Assembly (NCBI RefSeq): GCF_916618955.1
Contig: NZ_OU745390.1
Span: 2,232,001 to 2,296,000, forward strand
Length of the DNA: 64,000 nucleotides
Direction: 5' to 3'
DNA from: Pseudomonas sp. Marseille-Q3773
GTDB taxonomy: Bacteria; Pseudomonadota; Gammaproteobacteria; Pseudomonadales; Pseudomonadaceae
In this document: piece after piece, positions 1 to 8,322 of the stretch
Position numbering within the stretch: the first letter of the stretch is position 1
Layout of the letters: every line of letters begins with the position of its first letter
Notes under the pieces: generated by a model
Seen by the model: only the letters and a program-made list of their open reading frames with translations
Database searches by the model: none
What the model was told of the DNA's origin: nothing
Program-made: the position numbers and the translations under genes

Positions 1-635
1 CAGCTGCGTTGCTCGTCGCTGAGCCAGCGCACCTTGGCCGGGCCGTCCGGCAACAGGCGCAGGGTTGGCCAGGCCAGCAGCACCGCCGGGGTGCCGATGC
101 AGATGAACAGCCATTGCCAGCCATGCAGGCCGAAGCTGCCATCAAGCCCCAGCAGCGCGCCGGAAAGCGGCCCGGTAATCAGCATCGCCAGCGGCTGGGA
201 AAGGATGAAGAAGCCGAGGATCTTGCCGCGATGGCGTACCGGGTACCACTGGGTGATGTAGTACAGCACCCCCGGGAAGAAGCCCGCCTCGGCCGCCCCC
301 AGCAGAAAGCGCATCAGGTAGAAACCGTTGGGCCCGCTGACGAAGGCCATGCCGACGGTGATCGCGCCCCAGGTGACCAGGATGCGGGCAAACCAGCGGC
401 GCGCGCCAAAGCGGTCGAGCAACAGGTTGCTGGGCACCTCGAACAGGAAATAACCGATGAAGAACAGCCCGGCGCCCAGGCCATAGGCCGCGTCACCCAG
501 GCCGATGTCGGCGCCCATGTGCAGCTTGGCAAAGCCCACCGCAGAACGGTCGACATAGGCCACCAGGTACAGCAGGACCAGAAAAGGGATGAGTTTCAGT
601 GTGATCAGGCGGACGAGCCGCTGCTCCTGAATCAT
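1..635 (-). CDS. MFS transporter of the anion:cation symporter type, cut by the window start
   Basis: Inner-membrane major facilitator protein, probably importing a sugar acid. The reverse strand from the ATG at 635 reads MIQEQRLVRLITLKLIPFLV, then hydrophobic helices and the family signature around residues 70-85 (FEVPSNLLLDRFGARRW). It stays open to base 1, so about 211 N-terminal residues are present and the C-terminal half lies outside the window. This N-terminal pattern is typical of the ACS family (hexuronate, glucarate, tartrate and phthalate carriers). It is transcribed divergently from the IlvD/Edd dehydratase across a 181-bp gap with two symmetrical operator-like palindromes, so it likely imports the substrate of that enzyme. 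The exact substrate cannot be told from sequence. Confidence 0.9.
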   Translation of the reverse strand, partial: MIQEQRLVRLITLKLIPFLVLLYLVAYVDRSAVGFAKLHMGADIGLGDAAYGLGAGLFFIGYFLFEVPSNLLLDRFGARRWFARILVTWGAITVGMAFVSGPNGFYLMRFLLGAAEAGFFPGVLYYITQWYPVRHRGKILGFFILSQPLAMLITGPLSGALLGLDGSFGLHGWQWLFICIGTPAVLLAWPTLRLLPDGPAKVRWLSDEQRS

Positions 636-718
636 GGCGATGTCTCCGATTGTTCTTGTAATGGGCAGAGCACCTGGTCGGGCGTTTTGGCAGGCCATCG
701 ACCGGAAAATCGATCTTA

Positions 719-803
719 TAGTATTACTATTTAAAACAACAAGCCTTCACATAGCGCTTTTTTGTCGATAGAGTCGGCTACACAACGACAAATAGTAATA
801 CTA
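719..803. promoter_or_regulatory. Pair of operator-like palindromes between divergent transporter and dehydratase
   Basis: TAGTATTACTA lies at 719-729 and its reverse complement TAGTAATACTA at 793-803. Each is itself nearly palindromic (TAGTA-n-TACTA), and one copy lies near each divergent gene. This is the arrangement expected for a shared repressor of the GntR/FadR type; the nearest candidate regulator is encoded at 4470. Binding is inferred only. Confidence 0.5.
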
Positions 804-816
804 ATTAGGTGTCCCC

Positions 817-2550
817 ATGTCTGATCACAAACGCCCGCTGCGCTCCGCCCAATGGTTCGGTACTGCTGACAAGAACGGTTTCATGTACCGCAGCTGGATG
901 AAGAACCAGGGCATCCCGGACCACGAGTTCCAGGGCAAGCCGATCATCGGCATCTGCAACACCTGGTCGGAGCTGACCCCGTGCAACGCGCACTTCCGCA
1001 AGATTGCCGAGCACGTCAAGAAAGGCGTGTTGGAAGCGGGCGGCTTCCCGGTGGAGTTCCCGGTGTTTTCCAGCGGCGAATCCAACCTGCGCCCCACCGC
1101 CATGCTCACCCGCAACCTGGCCAGCATGGATGTGGAAGAAGCGATCCGCGGCAACCCGGTGGATGCCGTGGTGCTGCTGACCGGCTGTGACAAGACCACC
1201 CCGGCGCTGCTGATGGGTGCGGCGAGCTGCGACGTGCCGGCGATCGTGGTGACCGGCGGGCCGATGCTCAACGGCAAGCACAAAGGCAAGGACATTGGCG
1301 CCGGCACCATCGTCTGGCAGATGCACGAGGCCTACAAGGCCGGGCAGATCGACCTCAACGAGTTCCTCTCGGCCGAAGCCGGCATGTCGCGCTCGGCGGG
1401 TACCTGCAACACCATGGGCACCGCCTCGACCATGGCCTGCATGGCCGAGGCGCTGGGCACCTCGCTGCCGCACAACGCCGCCATCCCGGCGGTGGATGCA
1501 CGCCGCTACGTGCTCGCCCACCTGTCGGGCATGCGCATTGTCGACATGGTGCGCGAAGACCTGCGCCTGTCGAAGCTGCTCACCCGCGAAGCCTTCGAAA
1601 ACGCCATCCGCGTCAACGCCGCCATCGGTGGCTCGACCAACGCAGTGATCCACCTCAAGGCCATCGCCGGGCGCATCGGCGTGGACCTGCAACTGGAAGA
1701 CTGGACCCGCATCGGCCGTGGTACACCAACCCTGGTGGACCTGCAGCCTTCGGGGCGCTTCCTGATGGAAGAGTTCTACTATGCCGGCGGCCTGCCTGCG
1801 GTCATCCGCCGCCTGGGCGAAAACGGCCTGCTGCCCAACCCTGCCGCGCTGACTGCCAACGGCAAGAGCCTGTGGGACAACTGCCAGGCTGCGCCGCTGT
1901 ATGACGAAGAGGTCATCCGCCCGATCGACAAGCCGCTGGTGGCCGACGGCGGCATCTGCATCCTGCGCGGCAACCTGGCGCCCAAGGGTGCCGTGCTCAA
2001 GCCGTCGGCGGCCACCCCGGCGCTGATGCAACACCGCGGCCGGGCGGTGGTGTTCGAGAACTTCGAGGACTACAAGGCCCGCATCAACGACCCCGAGCTG
2101 GAGGTGGACGCCAATTCGGTGCTGGTGATGAAGCACTGCGGGCCGAAGGGCTACCCGGGCATGGCCGAGGTCGGCAACATGGGCCTGCCGGCCAAATTGC
2201 TGGCCCAGGGCGTGACCGACATGGTGCGCATTTCCGACGCGCGCATGAGCGGCACGGCGTATGGCACCGTGGTGCTGCACGTGGCGCCGGAGGCTGCGGC
2301 GGGTGGGCCACTGGCTGCGGTGCGTGAAGGTGACTGGATCGAACTGGACTGCAAGGCAGGCCGCCTGCACCTGGATATTTCCGACCAGGAACTGGCCGGC
2401 CGCCTGGCCGACCTGCAAGCCCCGCCGCAGCTGATCAGCGGTGGCTACGCCAGGTTGTACCTGGACCACGTGATGCAGGCCGACGAAGGTTGCGACTTCG
2501 ACTTCCTGGTCGGTTGCCGCGGCGCGGCGGTGCCCAAGCACTCGCACTGA
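817..2550 (+). CDS. IlvD/Edd-family sugar-acid dehydratase (arabonate dehydratase-like)
   Basis: Cytoplasmic iron-sulfur dehydratase of 577 residues that should convert an aldonic acid to the 2-keto-3-deoxy acid. Cysteines suited to bind the cluster are C56 (SELTPC), C124 (LLTGCDKTTP) and C197 (SAGTCNTMGTAS). This spacing is that of the shorter sugar-acid branch (L-arabonate/D-xylonate type) rather than branched-chain IlvD. The DARMSGTAYGT segment near residue 480 holds the catalytic serine region. The ATG lies just downstream of AT-rich promoter DNA. Neighbours are a divergent MFS carrier and, beyond an IS element, a FadR-type regulator, which fits a small sugar-acid catabolic locus. Which sugar acid it acts on is unknown. 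Confidence 0.9.
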   Translation: MSDHKRPLRSAQWFGTADKNGFMYRSWMKNQGIPDHEFQGKPIIGICNTWSELTPCNAHFRKIAEHVKKGVLEAGGFPVEFPVFSSGESNLRPTAMLTRNLASMDVEEAIRGNPVDAVVLLTGCDKTTPALLMGAASCDVPAIVVTGGPMLNGKHKGKDIGAGTIVWQMHEAYKAGQIDLNEFLSAEAGMSRSAGTCNTMGTASTMACMAEALGTSLPHNAAIPAVDARRYVLAHLSGMRIVDMVREDLRLSKLLTREAFENAIRVNAAIGGSTNAVIHLKAIAGRIGVDLQLEDWTRIGRGTPTLVDLQPSGRFLMEEFYYAGGLPAVIRRLGENGLLPNPAALTANGKSLWDNCQAAPLYDEEVIRPIDKPLVADGGICILRGNLAPKGAVLKPSAATPALMQHRGRAVVFENFEDYKARINDPELEVDANSVLVMKHCGPKGYPGMAEVGNMGLPAKLLAQGVTDMVRISDARMSGTAYGTVVLHVAPEAAAGGPLAAVREGDWIELDCKAGRLHLDISDQELAGRLADLQAPPQLISGGYARLYLDHVMQADEGCDFDFLVGCRGAAVPKHSH

Positions 2551-2608
2551 GGCCTGAAGCCTGTCGGTTAGCGTCATTGGGGCTGCTGCGCAGCCCATCG
2601 CGCCGGAT

Positions 2609-2834
2609 TCTTCGCGGGTAAACCCGCTCCCACAGGTACCGCGCTAGCTTCGAGGTGACGCCGAACCTGTGGGAGCGGCTTCAGCCGCGAACACCGGCAA
2701 AGCCGGTGCCATCCCCTGCGTCGCTGCTTCGCGGGCACGCCCGCCCCACAGGCACTGCGCTGGCTTCGAGCTGACACTACACCTGTGGGAGCGGCTTCAG
2801 CCGCGAACACCGGCAAAGCCGGTGCCATCCTCCG
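2609..2834. repeat. REP cluster (three extragenic palindromes)
   Basis: The gap after the dehydratase holds one REP at about 2610-2637 (CGCGGGTAAACCCGCTCCCA core) and two near-identical longer units at about 2668-2715 and 2783-2831, each reading CCTGTGGGAGCGGCTTCAGC followed by CGCGAACACCGGCAAAGCCG. A further unit of the same type was split by the IS3 element (left flank ending at 2900, right flank from 4358). These are ordinary P. putida extragenic repeats. Confidence 0.85.
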
Positions 2835-2933
2835 CGCCGCCTGCTTCGCGGGTAACCCACTACCACCGGTACCGCGCTGGCTTCGAGTTAACGCTACACC
2901 TGAGGTGCGCCCCATTTGTTGGACAATCTTTGA

Positions 2934-3683
2934 TTAGGCTGCTGCCGCCTGATTCCTGTATGCCACGGGACTCAGGCCGGCCAGCCCCATCTTGATTCGA
3001 TCATGGTTGTAGTAATCGATGTATTCATCAATTGCAGCGCTCAGATCTTCGATGCTGGCGAAGCGCTGACCATGATACATCTCGGTCTTCAGTGTGCCGA
3101 AGAAACTCTCCATTCGCGCATTGTCCAGGCAGTTGCCCTTGCGTGACATGCTCTGCTCCAGCCCCTTCTCCTCAAGTCGATTTCGGTAGCGGTAGTACTG
3201 ATATTGCCAGCCCTGGTCGGAGTGCAGCATAGGCCTGGCACCTTCCGGCAGCCGTGACAGCGCCTTTTCGAGCATCTGACCAACCAATGGATAGTGCGGC
3301 GAAGTGTCGATCTGATGTGCCACGATCTCGCCATTGAATAGGTCCAGCACCGGAGAGAGATACAGCTTTTCACTCGCCACCTTGAACTCGGTCACGTCCG
3401 TTACCCACCTCGTGTTTGGCTCTTCTGCCGTGAACTTGCGCTCCATCGTGTTGGGGGCAATGCGTCCGGGCTGGCCACGATAGGACTTGTACTTCTTCAC
3501 GCGAACCGTGCATTTGAGGTCGAGCTCGGCCATCAGTCGCCGCACGACCTTGCTGTTCACTACATGGCCGACGCTGCGCAGTGTCGCTGTCATGCGCCGA
3601 TAGCCGTAGCGACCTTTATGCCGCTCCTGGATCTCACGGATACGGTCCTTGAGCGGAGCCAGCTTGTCACCGGCGGCCATCAA
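2934..3683 (-). CDS. IS3-family transposase OrfB (integrase core)
   Basis: DDE recombinase of 249 residues as an independent reading. An N-terminal HTH_21-like region (ERHKGRYGYRRM) is followed by an rve integrase core with catalytic residues in VTDVTEF, MLHSDQGWQYQ and ARMESFFGTLK (D, D, E), then the usual C-terminal DYYNHDRIKMGL. The frame stays open upstream to about 3782 (KVLIISALRTRFPLDGLLKL), so the active product is expected to be an OrfAB fusion made by -1 frameshifting at the end of orfA. All catalytic residues are present. Confidence 0.93.
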   Translation of the reverse strand: MMAAGDKLAPLKDRIREIQERHKGRYGYRRMTATLRSVGHVVNSKVVRRLMAELDLKCTVRVKKYKSYRGQPGRIAPNTMERKFTAEEPNTRWVTDVTEFKVASEKLYLSPVLDLFNGEIVAHQIDTSPHYPLVGQMLEKALSRLPEGARPMLHSDQGWQYQYYRYRNRLEEKGLEQSMSRKGNCLDNARMESFFGTLKTEMYHGQRFASIEDLSAAIDEYIDYYNHDRIKMGLAGLSPVAYRNQAAAA

Positions 3684-3772
3684 CTTGCGCTGGTAGTAAT
3701 ACGTACTGCGCGCCAGTCCGGCCAGCTTAAGCAGACCGTCGAGCGGGAAGCGGGTGCGCAGGGCCGAGATGA

Positions 3773-4306
3773 TCAGGACTTTTTCTTCCCGGCCTTCTTC
3801 TGTCTCGCCTTCTCCTCGCGCAGTTCTTTTAACTTTTTTAGGTAGGCGATCTCCATCTCGGCGTGGCGCAGCCTGGCTAGCAGTTCGGCGTGCGAGAGTT
3901 CTTCATCGGCCTTCGGCGACGTGCTGGCGGGTGGGACGGATGGTTTGATCATGACGTTACGCGGTCCTTTGGTTCCTGCTACCAGGGCTTTGATGCCGCC
4001 ACTGTAGTACTGCGCTTCCCATATGCCTATCTGGCTGGAATGCGTCAGGTTGAAAACGGCCGCTGTTTGGCGCAACGACAATTTGTCGCGCCACTTTCGC
4101 TCGAGCACCGAGAGCTTGAACTCAGGGCTGAAGGTCCGCGCTTGTCTGGACAGGCTGGTCTCGCCATGGATGCGGTAGGCCTGTACCCAGCGGCGCAGCA
4201 AGGAGGGGTCCATCTGGAACTTCGCAGCAATGAAACGGTAGCCAAGGCCTCGTTGCAGAAAAGCCTGGATGGCGGAAAGCTTGAACTGTCTGGTGTGCTT
4301 GCTCAT
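3773..4306 (-). CDS. IS3-family transposase OrfA (helix-turn-helix)
   Basis: DNA-binding subunit of the IS3-family element, 177 residues from the ATG at 4306 (MSKHTRQFKLSAIQAF). It has two HTH units (residues ~10-50 and ~60-110) and a C-terminal leucine/lysine-rich coiled coil (LLARLRHAEMEIAYLKKLKE) typical of IS150-group OrfA. Its 3' end has an A-rich stretch (AAGAAAAAGTCC at 3787-3776) where -1 slippage would join it to the OrfB frame. A start 12 codons upstream is possible but lies within the terminal repeat. Confidence 0.9.
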   Translation of the reverse strand: MSKHTRQFKLSAIQAFLQRGLGYRFIAAKFQMDPSLLRRWVQAYRIHGETSLSRQARTFSPEFKLSVLERKWRDKLSLRQTAAVFNLTHSSQIGIWEAQYYSGGIKALVAGTKGPRNVMIKPSVPPASTSPKADEELSHAELLARLRHAEMEIAYLKKLKELREEKARQKKAGKKKS

Positions 4307-4469
4307 GTGAAACGCCCCTGAGGTTGGATTTTTGTCCAACATCAGGGGCGCAGTTCACACCTGTGGGAGCAGCTTCACCCGCGAACACCGGCGCAGCCGG
4401 TGCCATGCACCGCGTTGACGCGCTAATGCTATGATGCTGCCCCCGCCCGAAGGATCGCCCCTGCCGCAC

Positions 4470-5192
4470 ATGAACTACCGCCAGCCCACCACGCGCAAGA
4501 GCATGCACGCCACCCTGGTCCAGGACCTTGGCGTACAGATCGTATCCGGCCAACTCGCACCCGGGCAGAAGCTGCCCTCCGAGGCCAGCCTGTGCGAAAC
4601 CTACGCGATCAGCCGGCCGGTATTCCGCGAGGCCATGCGCGCCCTCACCGCCAAGGGCCTGATCGAAGCCCGCCCGCGTACCGGCACCCTGGTGCGGCCC
4701 CGGCATGACTGGCACATGCTCGACCCGGATGTGCTGCACTGGCTGATGCAGGCCACGCCGCAGCAGGAATTCTTCAACATGCTGTCCAGCGTGCGCTGGG
4801 TCATCGAGCCCGCCGCCGCCGCGCTGGCCGCCACCAACGCCAGCGCCGAGGACGTCGCGTCGATCGCCGAGGCTTACCAGCGCATGGAAGCCGCCCGCAA
4901 CCATGAAGAGCGCCTGCAACCCGACCTGGACTTCCACGCCCGCATCGCCGACGCCACCCACAACGACCTGCTGGCCTACCTGTGCAACATGCTGTCGATG
5001 GCGCTGCGCGAGTCGGTGCGCTATTCCAACCAGCGGGCGAATTTCGACGAACTCGCCCTGCCCCGGCACAAGGCAATCCTCACCGCCATCCAGAACGGCG
5101 ACGCGCTGGGCGCGCGGCATGCTTCACTGGTGCAACTGGAGGATGCCCGCGTGGCCCTGGCCAAGGTGCTGGGCCAGGACCCGGCTAGCTGA
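4470..5192 (+). CDS. GntR-family (FadR subfamily) transcriptional regulator
   Basis: Likely regulator of the nearby sugar-acid genes, 240 residues. The N-terminal winged helix (IVSGQLAPGQKLPSEASLCE, then ISRPVFREAMRALTAKGLIE) is followed by an all-helical FCD effector domain with the metal/ligand-binding pattern D-x3-H (DLDFHARIA) and later histidines (RHKAIL, ARHASL). I prefer the ATG at 4470. The earlier ATG at 4431 falls inside an extended -10 element (TGCTATGAT, 4427-4435), so it probably marks the promoter. An IS3 element now separates this gene from the dehydratase. Confidence 0.9.
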   Translation: MNYRQPTTRKSMHATLVQDLGVQIVSGQLAPGQKLPSEASLCETYAISRPVFREAMRALTAKGLIEARPRTGTLVRPRHDWHMLDPDVLHWLMQATPQQEFFNMLSSVRWVIEPAAAALAATNASAEDVASIAEAYQRMEAARNHEERLQPDLDFHARIADATHNDLLAYLCNMLSMALRESVRYSNQRANFDELALPRHKAILTAIQNGDALGARHASLVQLEDARVALAKVLGQDPAS

Positions 5193-5269
5193 GGCGGCGC
5201 TGAACGGTGGCCATGCCGCCGCCGTTCGGCCAGAATGACCCGCTCGGCAAAAAAGCTTGGATACACGGC

Positions 5270-6442
5270 ATGCTCACCACCCTCGCCATCGGCAACTACC
5301 GCTCGATCAACCATCTGGTGCTGCCCCTGAGCCAGCTCAACCTGGTGACCGGCGCCAACGGCAGCGGCAAATCCAACCTGTACAAGGCCCTGCGCCTGCT
5401 CGCCGAAACCGCCCAGGGCGGCGTGGTCGCGGCGCTGGCCCGTGAAGGCGGGCTGGATTCGACCTGGTGGGCCGGGCCCGAACCCAGTGCACGCATGCAA
5501 CGCGGCGAAGTGCCGATCCAGGGCCAGCACCCGAGCCAGGCCAAACGCCTGCGCCTGGGCTTCGCGACGGCGGACCTCGGCTTTGCCATCTCCCTCGGCC
5601 TGCCTATTCCGTTGCCGTACCCGTCTGCCTTCATGCTCGACCCCGAGATCAAGTGCGAAGCCATCTGGGCTGCCGGCGCCTACCGGCCCGCGTCGTTGCT
5701 GGTAGAGCGCCGGAACGCCCTGGTGCGGGCCCGCGAAGGCAACGGCTGGGCGGTGCTCGACCAGCATGCCGACAGCGGCGAGAGCTTTTTCAATATTGTC
5801 GGCCGCCCGCGCCAGGCGCCAGAGATTGGCGAGATGCGCGCGTTCATCAACAGCTGGCGGTTCTACGACCACTTCCGCATCGACCGCGATGCCCCCTGCC
5901 GACAGCCACAGCTGGGTACCCGTTCACCGGTGCTGCACCACGACGGACACAACCTCGCCCCGGCGCTGCAGACCATCATCGAGGTTGGCGATGTCGAAGA
6001 CCTGATGGCCGCACTGGAAGACGCGTTCCCCGGCAGCCGGCTGGAGATCGATGCACCGCCTGGCGGGTTGTTCAGCGTGCGGCTGCACCAGCACGGGCTG
6101 CTACGGCCATTAGCGGGTGCCGAACTGTCGGACGGCACCTTGCGCTACCTGTTGCTGATGGCGGCGCTGCTGACACCCCGGCCGCCCTCGCTGATGGTGC
6201 TGAACGAACCGGAAACCAGCTTGCATGCCGACCTGCTACCGGCCCTGGCACGCCTGATCATTCGCGCTTCGCAACGTAGCCAGGTGTGGGTGGTATCGCA
6301 CAGCCGTCCGCTGATCGAGGCGTTGAGGGCGTGCGACGGGTGCAATGTGCTGGAGCTGGAAAAGAGCCAGGGGCAGACCGGGCTGCGCGGGGCTGGCTTG
6401 CTGGATGAGCCGCTGTGGCGATGGCCGGACCGAGCTGGGTAG
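5270..6442 (+). CDS. AAA/SMC-like ATPase of the predicted-ATPase (COG4637-like) type
   Basis: Protein of 390 residues with an N-terminal FxNYRSIN motif (LAIGNYRSINHLVLP), Walker A GANGSGKSN, and a C-terminal block with ABC-like signature LSDGTLRYLLL, Walker B PPSLMVLNEPE and the H-loop VVSHSRP. This is the RecF/OLD-like ATPase fold with the two nucleotide-binding halves separated by a variable lid, and no nuclease domain is visible. I place the start at 5270 because the family starts immediately before the YRS motif; an upstream ATG at 5207 would add an unconserved tail. It lies 77 bp after the GntR gene. Its role is unknown. Confidence 0.85.
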   Translation: MLTTLAIGNYRSINHLVLPLSQLNLVTGANGSGKSNLYKALRLLAETAQGGVVAALAREGGLDSTWWAGPEPSARMQRGEVPIQGQHPSQAKRLRLGFATADLGFAISLGLPIPLPYPSAFMLDPEIKCEAIWAAGAYRPASLLVERRNALVRAREGNGWAVLDQHADSGESFFNIVGRPRQAPEIGEMRAFINSWRFYDHFRIDRDAPCRQPQLGTRSPVLHHDGHNLAPALQTIIEVGDVEDLMAALEDAFPGSRLEIDAPPGGLFSVRLHQHGLLRPLAGAELSDGTLRYLLLMAALLTPRPPSLMVLNEPETSLHADLLPALARLIIRASQRSQVWVVSHSRPLIEALRACDGCNVLELEKSQGQTGLRGAGLLDEPLWRWPDRAG

Positions 6443-6474
6443 CCTCGCAGACGTTCAGCGATGTTTCACTGGCG

Positions 6475-7137
6475 TCAGCCAACGCCGTTAGCCCCGACCT
6501 CCTCCATGAAATCCGCAAGATAGCTCTCCAGCCGCGCATGGCGTTCGGCAGCCAGGCGCGCCCCTTCGGCGGTCTTGAAGCCCGATGCCAGCTTGAGCAG
6601 CTTGGTATGAAAGTGCTCGATGGCGTAGGCCGTGTCCTCATACCCCCGCCCCTGCGCAGCGGGATTCTCGAAATCGTACAGCGCCGAGCCCATCCGCCCG
6701 GAAACGTAGAAACAGCGGGCAATACCCACCGCACCGATGGCGTCCAGGCGGTCACTGTCCTGGAGAATCCGGGCTTCGAGGCTCGCTGGTTCGAAACCTG
6801 CGGAATAGCTGTGCGTTTTGATCGCATGGGCTACCTGCTCGATACGCGGCAACGGCCAGCCAAGCGCGCTGAGGATAGAGGTGGCTTTTTCGGCCGACAA
6901 GCTCGACGCCTGCTTGCGCAAAGGTGAGTTCTTTTCGACCGGCACACAGTCGTGCAGTACCGTCGCGGCGAGCAGTACTTCCAGGTCGCCGCCCTCTGCC
7001 CGCTGGATACGCTGGGCGTTTACCCATACGCGGTGGATGTGGGCCAGGTCGTGGGAGCCATCGTGGTGGTCTGGTGGGAGATGTTTCAGCAGTTGAGCGG
7101 CGAGGTGTTGGAAAGGGGCGAATGCTTCGCTGGTCAT
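6475..7137 (-). CDS. HD-domain phosphohydrolase (YedJ-like)
   Basis: Predicted metal-dependent phosphohydrolase of 220 residues starting MTSEAFAPFQHL. HD-fold ligands are visible in HDLAHIHRVW (H-x3-H), TVLHDCVPVEK (HD) and ILQDSDRLDAIG (D). This arrangement matches the YedJ/YpgQ-type HD hydrolases acting on nucleotides. ATGs further upstream at 7170 and 7260 would add sequence that does not look conserved. It is convergent with the ATPase gene. Substrate unknown. Confidence 0.85.
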   Translation of the reverse strand: MTSEAFAPFQHLAAQLLKHLPPDHHDGSHDLAHIHRVWVNAQRIQRAEGGDLEVLLAATVLHDCVPVEKNSPLRKQASSLSAEKATSILSALGWPLPRIEQVAHAIKTHSYSAGFEPASLEARILQDSDRLDAIGAVGIARCFYVSGRMGSALYDFENPAAQGRGYEDTAYAIEHFHTKLLKLASGFKTAEGARLAAERHARLESYLADFMEEVGANGVG

Positions 7138-7249
7138 CTCAGGATCGCTCCATTTTTCTTTAGATGGCATCAAATTGACACTGCCCGACCATTTTGTAAC
7201 CCTGACGCACAGCAGCATCAGCCCGACGAAGCGGTTTGGAAAACAAGCG

Positions 7250-8010
7250 ATGGAAAGCAAGCATCAGCAACTGGCGAGTGCGTACCGCCAGACATTAACT
7301 GACCTTCCCCTGCACTGGCTTGATCGGAGCCGCGAGCACGAAGCTGATTTCAAGCACCTTTCTGGTTTGTTTCTTCCCGGTACCTCGCCGCACTACGAGC
7401 AGGCAATGAAACGTATCATGGTCGTCGGCCGAGAAACGCGTCGCTGGGATATCGTTACCGCCAAGGAACCCTTCATTGACTTGGATGATTACATCCAGCG
7501 CGCCATGGCAATCCAGCAAGAACACTTGGCCAAATACAGTTCCGGTAAGGCCGACCGGGGTGCCAGTTTCTTCAATTTTGTGCGCGAAATTCGCCAGGGC
7601 GATGAAACCCTCGGCCTCGCTTGGGCCAACCTCTTCAGCTTTGCATGGCAGCGAGGGTCACCCATGCGTTGGGAGCACTTCAAAGAACTCGTGAAGGTAT
7701 CCAAGCGGCTGCTGGAGGTTCAGATCGACATACTCCGACCAGACATCATCGTTTTCGCCAACGGCGCGAGCAGTGCCACATACGACAGCAGTTCTTCCCG
7801 CATAAAGGTGAGCTGAGCGTTTGCAGCGAGCTTGGAGATTATCGCGAGCACGGCATTCCGCTCAACCAGCTGTGGCGGTTCCGCCTGCACGATGCGATTC
7901 AGTGCTATCGCATACAACACCCTAGTAGTGTGAGTGCGAAATCGCGCGCAGCGCGTCGCTTCCTTCTGGAGCAGATCCTGCTCTGCAAAAGGTCGACGGT
8001 TGAGCTGTAG
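7250..8010 (+). pseudogene. Conserved hypothetical protein, broken by a frameshift near 7785
   Basis: I do not recognise this family. From the ATG at 7250 (MESKHQQLASAYRQTL) the reading runs to FANGASSATYDS and then ends within 11 codons at 7816. The continuation is clear one frame over from about 7786: QQFFPHKGELSVCSELGDYR through to 8010, keeping the same style and composition. The intact protein would have about 253 residues, is rich in Arg, Glu and Phe, and shows no signal or membrane segments. The lesion is one extra base or two missing bases around 7784-7787. Either a recent mutation or a sequencing error explains it. Confidence 0.6.
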
Positions 8011-8092
8011 CTATTGGAAGAAGCCTAGGAAAATATCTGAATTAACCCCTTCCTTGTAGGCCGTTTCCCAAAGATACTCCCCTTCCCTGTTT

Positions 8093-8322
8093 TTCGTTGC
8101 GGACGTTTTTACAGCGTTCTAGTCTCGGTCCGTCGTTGCATATCAACGACCGGCTTTGACAGGCCGCGACGATACACAGTGCATACCCGTTCATGGCGGT
8201 TGTGCATGGGGCACGCTCGCGTGCGCCGGTTTCTGTGTTCGCCGGTCTGTCAACCCATGTACAACTGCCACCTTTCCGTTTGACAGCGGGCTGGCGGTGG
8301 TCCCCACCGAGAACACAGTGAA
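8093..8322 (+). promoter_or_regulatory. Conserved leader upstream of the DUF6124 gene
   Basis: The 312-bp gap before the small gene at 8323 contains about 135 bp (8180-8320) that recurs at about 11115-11260 upstream of a truncated gene of the same family. Shared blocks include TTCATGGC, GGTCTGTCAAC, GTACA and TTGACAGCG. The two arms CTGTCAA (8247-8253) and TTGACAG (8280-8286) form an inverted repeat kept in both copies. The start of the gap (8011-8092) holds nothing I can name. Confidence 0.55.

Larger units (their letters stand above)
2901..4357 (-). mobile_element. IS3-family (IS150-like) insertion sequence inserted in a REP
   Basis: Element of about 1457 bp. Left end TGAGGTGCGCCCCATTTGTT and right end (reverse complement) TGAACTGCGCCCCTGATGTT form imperfect terminal inverted repeats. 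The bases CACC occur on both sides (2897-2900 and 4358-4361), consistent with a 4-bp target duplication. Removing the element rejoins CTACACC with TGTGGGAGCAGC and restores a REP unit like those at 2668 and 2783. It carries overlapping-type orfA and orfB, both on the reverse strand and apparently intact, so it may be mobile. Confidence 0.9.

Noticed and set aside
805..2598. 597-codon reverse-strand frame over the dehydratase
   Set aside because: Antisense shadow of a clear IlvD/Edd gene.
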